This document shows, piece after piece, positions 7,403 through 11,765 of a DNA stretch of 11,765 nucleotides. Each line of letters opens with the position of its first letter. Position 1 is the first letter of the stretch. This stretch comes from Psychrobacter sp. (GTDB taxonomy: Bacteria; Pseudomonadota; Gammaproteobacteria; Pseudomonadales; Moraxellaceae), in NCBI GenBank assembly GCA_012270355.1, contig JAAXIL010000034.1, forward strand, positions 1-11,765, given 5' to 3'. The notes under the pieces were generated by a model. The model saw only the letters and a program-made list of their open reading frames with translations. It made no database searches and was not told the DNA's origin. A program made the position numbers and the translations under genes.

Positions 7403-7436
7403 AGAAGTTATCAACCATAGAATTCACCCTTACTCC

Positions 7437-7682
7437 ATGATTGTCTGTATCTGCAACGAAGTCCGAGAGCGTCAAATCAAAACCGCCATCGCCATGGGGG
7501 TGACCAGTATGGAGGCGTTAAAATCCGAGCTGGACGTTGCCACCTGCTGCGGCTGTTGCGAGCCTATGGTGCAAGATTATTTAGATGAACATCATCAATC
7601 TTTAGAGGCGTATCAGCAAGATGTCGCCTTTGCTACTAACACCACCAGCGAACGAGCAGGCAAGCTGGCATATGCGGTTTGA
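7437..7682 (+). CDS. bfd: Bacterioferritin-associated ferredoxin Bfd
   Basis: Bfd is a small [2Fe-2S] protein that docks on bacterioferritin and passes electrons through the heme to reduce and release stored iron. The 81-residue product starts MIVCICNEVRERQIKTAI, close to E. coli Bfd (MYVCLCNGIS). The cluster ligands are Cys4 and Cys6 (CxC) and Cys38 and Cys41 (CxxC) in TCCGCCEP. Cys37 and Cys40 are extra cysteines next to the ligands. It is longer than the 64-residue E. coli protein because of a C-terminal tail. The frame is open upstream to a TTG at 7374, but that codon is inside the promoter, so the ATG is the start. The Shine-Dalgarno sequence is weak. The gene precedes two bacterioferritin genes and is controlled by a Fur-box promoter, which agrees with its role. 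Confidence 0.93.
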   Translation: MIVCICNEVRERQIKTAIAMGVTSMEALKSELDVATCCGCCEPMVQDYLDEHHQSLEAYQQDVAFATNTTSERAGKLAYAV

Positions 7683-7808
7683 CTTGTCTACTGTAGAAAC
7701 ATTTTAAACAAAACTGATAGCCATTCCCGGTTGTCACTTCATTCGCAGTTCTAAATAGTACTGGCAAACTTGCCGTTACTTGTTATCCTACCCTTACAAA
7801 TATATCAG

Positions 7809-7817
7809 TGTTATAAA
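7809..7817 (+). promoter_or_regulatory. Possible extended -10 promoter for the bacterioferritin pair
   Basis: TGTTATAAA fits the TG-N-TATAAT extended -10 pattern at 8 of its 9 positions, with no clear -35 element. Initiation near 7824 would give a 30-base leader carrying GAGGA before the ATG at 7854. If real, bfrA-bfrB can be expressed apart from the Fur-repressed bfd, as iron storage needs when iron is plentiful. No Fur box is seen here. Weak evidence. Confidence 0.35.
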
Positions 7818-7853
7818 CTCAATTTATTGCATATTCAATTGTGAGGATATCCC

Positions 7854-8354
7854 ATGCAAGGCAAACCCGAAGTTATCGACTATCTAAATTTTCTGCTCGG
7901 TGGTGAGCTTGCCGCTCGCGACCAGTATTTCATTCATTCCGAAATGTACAATGAATGGCATTTTGGCAAACTCTATGATCGCATCCATCATGAAATGGAG
8001 GATGAAACCCTGCACGCTCAGGCAATTATCCGCCGTATCATGATGCTTGATGGCACGCCTAACATGACGGTAAATGCCATCAATATTGGCGACACTGTGC
8101 CCGATATGCTCCGAAAGGATTTGGATTTAGAATACGCGGTGCAGCAGCACTTAAAAGACGGCATCAGCCTATGCGAAAAGCATCACGATTACGTCACCCG
8201 TGATATGCTGGTCGCCCAGTTAGAAGACACCGAAGAAGACCATGCTCATTGGCTTGAACAACAACTTCGTCTCATCGACATGATGGGCTTGCCCAACTAT
8301 TTGCAAAGTCAAATGGGCGAAGGTAGCGACGCTGGAGGTCACAATGCAGGGTAA
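7854..8354 (+). CDS. bfrA: Bacterioferritin, ferroxidase-type subunit lacking the heme methionine
   Basis: Bacterioferritin forms a 24-subunit cage that oxidises Fe(II) and stores the ferric mineral. The 166-residue product aligns with E. coli Bfr from the first residues ([26 protein letters not shown]). The ferroxidase ligands appear intact: Glu18, Glu51, His54, Glu93 (E. coli Glu94), Glu127 and His130. Position 52, where Met binds the inter-subunit heme in E. coli, is Thr here (EDETLHA), so this subunit should not supply a heme ligand. The C-terminal tail is Gly-rich. GAGGA lies six bases before the ATG. The last 11 bases overlap the next bacterioferritin gene, implying co-translation and probably mixed shells. 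The symbol follows the Neisseria-type two-gene convention. Confidence 0.95.
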   Translation: MQGKPEVIDYLNFLLGGELAARDQYFIHSEMYNEWHFGKLYDRIHHEMEDETLHAQAIIRRIMMLDGTPNMTVNAINIGDTVPDMLRKDLDLEYAVQQHLKDGISLCEKHHDYVTRDMLVAQLEDTEEDHAHWLEQQLRLIDMMGLPNYLQSQMGEGSDAGGHNAG

Positions 8355-8811
8355 TAAAGCGGTCATCAAAGCATTAAACCAAGTGCTTGGACAGTCATTG
8401 ATTGCCATCAACCAGTATTTTTTGCATGCTCGCATCGCCAAAAACTGGGGGCTAGGCGAGTTAAATGATGTGTTCTACAAACAGTCGATTCGGGAAATGA
8501 AGTGGTCAGATGCCCTCATTGAACGGATTTTATTGCTCGAGGGTCTACCTAACTTACAAGAGTATGGCAAAATTCTCATCGGCGAAACCGTCAGTGAGAT
8601 GCTAGGCTGCGACAGTCGGCTCGAGGCAAAAAAATATGACGTGATTACCGATGCCATCGCCTTATGTGAGGAGCATCAAGACTATGTGTCTCGTAAACTT
8701 TTACTTGATCTGAAAGATGGTAATGAAGAGTACATTGACTGGCTAGAGACGCAAGTCGATTTGATTGCGGCTATGGGCGAGCAAAACTATGTGCAAAGCA
8801 TGGCAGATTAG
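8344..8811 (+). CDS. bfrB: Bacterioferritin, heme-binding subunit with degenerate ferroxidase site
   Basis: This is a second bacterioferritin subunit of 155 residues, close in sequence to E. coli Bfr ([46 protein letters not shown]). Met52, the heme-binding residue, is present (REMKW). In contrast, the di-iron site is broken: by alignment Glu18 is Ser, His54 is Trp, Glu127 is Asn and His130 is Tyr, while Glu51 and Glu94 remain. It probably supplies heme for electron flow from Bfd, while the partner subunit oxidises iron. The start codon lies inside bfrA with a strong GGAGGT five bases upstream, and the genes overlap by 11 bases. A terminator follows 77 bases after the stop. Confidence 0.95.
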   Translation: MQGNKAVIKALNQVLGQSLIAINQYFLHARIAKNWGLGELNDVFYKQSIREMKWSDALIERILLLEGLPNLQEYGKILIGETVSEMLGCDSRLEAKKYDVITDAIALCEEHQDYVSRKLLLDLKDGNEEYIDWLETQVDLIAAMGEQNYVQSMAD

Positions 8812-8887
8812 ACGGATTAGAGGTGGTGTCTAAGCATCACAGTTTGTCATGTTGTTTTTTTTAAGCACTTATTAAGACAGTTCTTAG

Positions 8888-8923
8888 CGGTGAGGCAATC
8901 TCAAGTATTGCTTCACCGTTTTT
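8888..8923 (+). terminator. Intrinsic terminator after bfrB
   Basis: CGGTGAGGCAAT (8888-8899) pairs with ATTGCTTCACCG (8907-8918) through one G-U pair, with a seven-base loop and five T residues after the stem. This is a standard Rho-independent terminator ending the bfd-bfrA-bfrB unit. Confidence 0.88.
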
Positions 8924-9036
8924 GCCTTCATAGTTAAATTACTTTTTCTGCCTCCAATTAAGTTTTCTTTTATAGTTTCGATAGGATTTTGAAGTTTGGT
9001 ATTGTTCGCAACATACCGCTCTACCATCATTTTAAT

Positions 9037-9065
9037 TTGCTCCCAACAAAAAATTCTCGTATGAT
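9037..9065 (+). promoter_or_regulatory. Candidate sigma70 promoter for the symporter operon
   Basis: TTGCTC (9037-9042) and TATGAT (9060-9065) are 17 bases apart. Initiation near 9072 would give a leader of about 60 bases. The 322 bases between bfrB and the next gene also hold the upstream terminator and a short dyad, ACAGA-GGATT-TCTGT (9121-9135), that places the ribosome-binding site in a loop. From 8930 to 9036 nothing else is recognisable. Confidence 0.55.
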
Positions 9066-9133
9066 AAGCACCCCAGTTTAACCCGAGAGACGGTAACAAC
9101 TGGCAACTTCCAACCATCATACAGAGGATTTCT

Positions 9134-9430
9134 GTGATGACCCAAAACGAACAGGGCAACCTCACTGCCCTTCGCACCGCTTGCGTGTTTATTCCTTTGA
9201 GCCTAGTTGCCTTGTGCATGGCGTCCACCAGTTTACCCCAATCCATCCAAAATCAATCCTTGCTTGGCATTCCGATGATGCTGGTGATTTGGTTTGGCGT
9301 GTCTGTGTTGATTTGTATGTTGACCGTGGTCATGGGCAGAAAAATCATGCGTGATTTGCCTGACGATACACACGACGACTCAGTTGCACGTGCCATCACA
9401 CCAGTTTCATCAAAAACGGTAGGGGAATAA
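9134..9430 (+). CDS. Small two-helix membrane protein preceding an SSS symporter
   Basis: A 98-residue product with two likely membrane helices, about residues 15-33 and 43-67, a polar loop between them, and a charged C-terminal tail (RKIMRDLPDDTHDDS). I do not recognise a specific family. Small two-helix proteins often precede sodium:solute symporters (YhdT with PanF, YjcH with ActP, DUF4212 proteins), and this one probably plays a similar accessory role. The frame begins at GTG 9134; ATG 9137 is the next codon and equally possible, eight bases after AGAGGA (9123-9128). Only one base separates its stop from the symporter ATG, so the two are surely co-transcribed and probably translationally coupled. 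An antisense frame over its first part has no support. Confidence 0.8.
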   Translation: MMTQNEQGNLTALRTACVFIPLSLVALCMASTSLPQSIQNQSLLGIPMMLVIWFGVSVLICMLTVVMGRKIMRDLPDDTHDDSVARAITPVSSKTVGE

Positions 9431-9431
9431 C

Positions 9432-10913
9432 ATGGACATGACACTCAAAACCACCCTCGTCATTGGCGTGTTGGTGGCATATCTTTTATTTCTTGGTACG
9501 ACCGCATGGCGACTGGCTCAAAAGACTGATAGCAATCGCGAATATCTGTTCGGCTCCGGTTTTGGGGCAGTGTTGTCACTATTCGGCATTGCCGCCAGCT
9601 TGTTTAGCACTTTTACGTTGCAGGGCATGCCTGACTTTTTTCGCAATCATGGCATTGCATCCTGGGTATTTTTGGGTATTTCCGACGTGTGTTTGGCGGC
9701 ACAACTTTTGTATTTTGGCTTAAAAATGCGTCGGTTTACCCGCAGGTTAGCCCAAAAAAATGGCGGACTTGCCCCTAAAAACTTAACCGAATGGCTTAAG
9801 CAAGGGGCGATGCCTCGCTGGTCAGTGCTATTTTTTGTGGTGGCGACCACATTATTTATGATTCCTTATGTCACCATCGGCATCAAAGGCTCAGCGTTGT
9901 TGCTCAATGGGGCTGTGCCACTTGGCGACACGCATTTGCTGTGGTCGGTGATTATTGTCCTACTCATGCTCACCTATTCATGGTTTGGCGGTATTCGGGC
10001 GTTGTTCATCACCGACGTGGTACAGGGGCTGATGCTCATGGTCACGGTGTGGGCAATTGCCTTGTTTGCCATTAAAGGGGCAGGGGGTATGACGGCGTTG
10101 TTTGACCAAGTCGCTGCCATTGAACCTGCATTGCTAACTGCCCCTGGTCCTGTGGGCTTACTCAACTGGCAATTTTTGCTGGTGAGTTTCATCTCGATTG
10201 TTCTGATCCCCTATGTGCAACCGCAAATGGCGACTCGGGTGCTGGTGGCGAAAGACGACAAAACCTTTGCCCGTTCGGCAATGGGATTGGCAGTATTTGC
10301 CTTGCTCGTGATTTTGCCGACAGTGTTTATCGGTATGCGAGCGGTGACGGTAAATTATGGCGTGGATTTGTCGGCGGGCGGACATTTCCTATTGAATGTC
10401 ATCGATAGCGATGCCCCGCTGTTTTTCTTTGCCTTGTTTATCGTTGGGGCGTTGGCGGCGGATATGTCAACGGTGGACAGCCAGCTCTTATCCATCGGCA
10501 CGGAATGGCGATCGGCAACGCTCAAAGGCGACATTCAACAAAGTAGCACGGCTAAGATGGGCGTAAAAATAGCGGGCATTGTGGTGGCTGGTGTGGCGTT
10601 GGTGTTGGCACAAACCTCGTTTGAATCGCTTATTTTATTTGCCATCAACTCTTTCATCGGCACGTCATTACTATTGCCAATGGTGGTGGCAGCGACGGTG
10701 CAAGATTCAGGTAAAAAGACGCTACTTAGCCTGGCGTCACTCGTCAGCGTGGTGGTATTTTTGCTGATATTGTTTGGTGTGATGCCCAATATGTTAGCTG
10801 GTGTGCGAGTAGAATTGATATTGTATGCTGTGCTCGGGGCGATGATTTGGTGGGCAACTCGAAGTAGCGATCAACAAAGTAGCCCTCAACGTGAGGTGAC
10901 TTATGCAAGATAG
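9432..10913 (+). CDS. Sodium:solute symporter (SSS) family transporter
   Basis: A 493-residue inner-membrane protein with about 13 hydrophobic helices, the usual size of SSS transporters, which import small organic solutes with Na+. Family hallmarks are the second-helix region FGIAASLFSTFTLQGMPDFF (51-70), the signature YSWFGGIRALFITDVVQG (182-199), and AADMSTVDSQLLS (342-354). In the last of these, Ser346-Thr347 correspond to the Na+-site Ser340-Thr341 of PutP. The substrate cannot be read from the sequence. The downstream nicotinate phosphoribosyltransferase-family gene, overlapping by 11 bases, suggests a pyridine such as nicotinate, but this is context only. AGGGG precedes the ATG. Pantothenate, acetate or amino-acid transport remain possible. 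Confidence 0.9.
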   Translation: MDMTLKTTLVIGVLVAYLLFLGTTAWRLAQKTDSNREYLFGSGFGAVLSLFGIAASLFSTFTLQGMPDFFRNHGIASWVFLGISDVCLAAQLLYFGLKMRRFTRRLAQKNGGLAPKNLTEWLKQGAMPRWSVLFFVVATTLFMIPYVTIGIKGSALLLNGAVPLGDTHLLWSVIIVLLMLTYSWFGGIRALFITDVVQGLMLMVTVWAIALFAIKGAGGMTALFDQVAAIEPALLTAPGPVGLLNWQFLLVSFISIVLIPYVQPQMATRVLVAKDDKTFARSAMGLAVFALLVILPTVFIGMRAVTVNYGVDLSAGGHFLLNVIDSDAPLFFFALFIVGALAADMSTVDSQLLSIGTEWRSATLKGDIQQSSTAKMGVKIAGIVVAGVALVLAQTSFESLILFAINSFIGTSLLLPMVVAATVQDSGKKTLLSLASLVSVVVFLLILFGVMPNMLAGVRVELILYAVLGAMIWWATRSSDQQSSPQREVTYAR

Positions 10914-11765
10914 TTCACTTGAACTTACTCTAAAACAGCAAGGTAAACTTGATCGCCTGACCAACGCCACCTTTGGCTTTGATAAACGCACAGTTGAGCA
11001 GATTAGAGACGGCTACTTTTCTGCGGTATATTTCGCTAAAACCGCTCAAATTGCCAAAGCTTATCATCCAAATACTCAGGTCACCATGCAGTTTTTCCAA
11101 AAGTCGCATGCGATTTTATGTGGAATCGATGAAGCCATCGCTTTAATCCACACCTGTGCCGATGAGCCAGAAACGTTAGAGATTCACGCCTTGAACGATG
11201 GTGATGCGATAGCCCCGTTCGAAGTGGTATTGACCATCACGGGTGAATATCACAAATTTGGGCGGTTGGAAGGCATGATTGATGGTATTTTGGCTCGTCG
11301 TACTTCGGTGGCGACCAATGTGCATCGAGTGTGCGAGGCGGTAGGGGATAAACCCATCATCTTTATGGGCGACCGAGACGACCACTTTGCCCAGCAAACA
11401 GGCGACGGCTATGCCGCCTTCATTGGCGGTAGTACGGCTCAAGCTACCCCAGCCATGACCAAATGGTGGGGCGGACAAGCGATGGGCACAATGCCACACG
11501 CCATGATTCAACTATTTGGAGGCGATTTATTGGCGGCGTGCCGAGCGTATCGTGAGCAGTTTCCTGATGATAATTTGGTAGCCCTTGTGGATTATCATAA
11601 CGACGTGATTGGCGATGCCCTAACCGTGGCGAATGAGTTTGGTAAAGACTTATACGGTGTGCGGGTGGATACCTCAAGGCAAATGGTGGATACCTATTTC
11701 CCCCTTCACCCCGAGCACATGGGACAAATTGCCCCGAGAGGCGTGAACGTCACGCTCATCAAAGC
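10903..11765 (+). CDS. Nicotinate phosphoribosyltransferase-family protein, 3' end missing
   Basis: The reading frame starts at ATG 10903, preceded by GAGG, and runs off the window after 287 complete codons without a stop. Recognisable stretches are YFSAVYFAKTAQI (38-50), VTMQFFQK (60-67), AILCGIDEAIALI (70-82), FGRLEGMIDGILARRTSVAT (119-138), QTGDGYAAFIGG (165-176), GTMPHAMIQLFGGD (195-208) and LYGVRVDTSRQMVD (250-263). These fit the bacterial nicotinate phosphoribosyltransferases of about 350-400 residues, which join nicotinate and PRPP to give nicotinate mononucleotide for NAD synthesis. His199 in GTMPH probably matches the phosphorylated His of PncB. The gene overlaps the symporter by 11 bases. 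Family membership is good; activity on nicotinate rather than a related base is inferred. Confidence 0.85.
   Translation, partial: MQDSSLELTLKQQGKLDRLTNATFGFDKRTVEQIRDGYFSAVYFAKTAQIAKAYHPNTQVTMQFFQKSHAILCGIDEAIALIHTCADEPETLEIHALNDGDAIAPFEVVLTITGEYHKFGRLEGMIDGILARRTSVATNVHRVCEAVGDKPIIFMGDRDDHFAQQTGDGYAAFIGGSTAQATPAMTKWWGGQAMGTMPHAMIQLFGGDLLAACRAYREQFPDDNLVALVDYHNDVIGDALTVANEFGKDLYGVRVDTSRQMVDTYFPLHPEHMGQIAPRGVNVTLIK

Larger units (their letters stand above)
7370..7418. repeat. Perfect 12-base inverted repeat around the bfd promoter
   Basis: ATGGTTGATAAC (7370-7381) is the exact reverse complement of GTTATCAACCAT (7407-7418), with 25 bases between. Inside lies a second perfect dyad, GATAAT-G-ATTATC (7382-7394). 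The left arm contains the -35 element and the start of the Fur box; the right arm covers the predicted transcription start. It may be an additional operator or extend Fur binding. Confidence 0.75.

Noticed and set aside
7762..7775. GGCA-AACT-TGCC between bfd and bfrA as a terminator.
   Set aside because: The stem is only four to five pairs and is not followed by a T-tract.
9072..9133. A CCGAGAGACGG string in the leader of the symporter operon that recalls guanidine-I (ykkC) riboswitch motifs.
   Set aside because: The other conserved blocks and stems of that riboswitch are absent and the leader is too short for it. Decisive check: a covariance-model search of 9040-9140; a significant hit would reverse this.
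8884..9246. A 120-residue antisense open frame between bfrB and the small membrane protein gene.
   Set aside because: It overlaps a terminator and the coding start of the better supported + strand gene, resembles no family I know, and its start has no supporting context.

Overview
The window reads as a chromosomal segment of a Gram-negative gammaproteobacterium of moderate GC. The best guess is Moraxellaceae (Moraxella/Psychrobacter-like), based on overall protein character, the E. coli-like bacterioferritins and a near-consensus Fur box. This placement is inference, because no marker gene is present.

Region 1 (1-6188) handles urea. The last 63 codons of UrtE, an ATPase of the urea ABC transporter, run off the left edge on the + strand. 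They converge on a complete urease operon on the - strand in the order ureD, ureA, ureBC, ureE, ureF, ureG. One perfect hairpin with T-tracts on both sides separates the two units. The apoenzyme genes are unusual: the beta and alpha subunits form one 732-residue chain (UreBC), while gamma (UreA) stays separate. All nickel ligands and catalytic residues are present at a constant offset from Klebsiella UreC. UreE carries a tail in which every second residue is histidine. A compound palindromic repeat, possibly a small mobile element, lies between ureD and ureA.

Region 2 (6222-7305) holds a class I fructose-1,6-bisphosphate aldolase on the - strand, with its own promoter candidate and terminator.

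Region 3 (7370-8923, + strand) is an iron-storage locus: bfd (bacterioferritin-associated ferredoxin) behind a sigma70 promoter that overlaps a Fur box, then two overlapping bacterioferritin genes and a terminator. The two bacterioferritins are complementary. The first keeps the di-iron ferroxidase ligands but lacks the heme Met; the second keeps the heme Met but has lost four of the six ferroxidase ligands.

Region 4 (9037-11765, + strand) is a tight three-gene unit: a small two-helix membrane protein, a sodium:solute symporter (SSS) and a nicotinate phosphoribosyltransferase-family enzyme cut by the window end. The arrangement suggests coupled uptake and salvage of a pyridine NAD precursor, although the substrate is not shown by the sequence.

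No RNA genes, CRISPR arrays, prophage genes or intact insertion sequences were seen.
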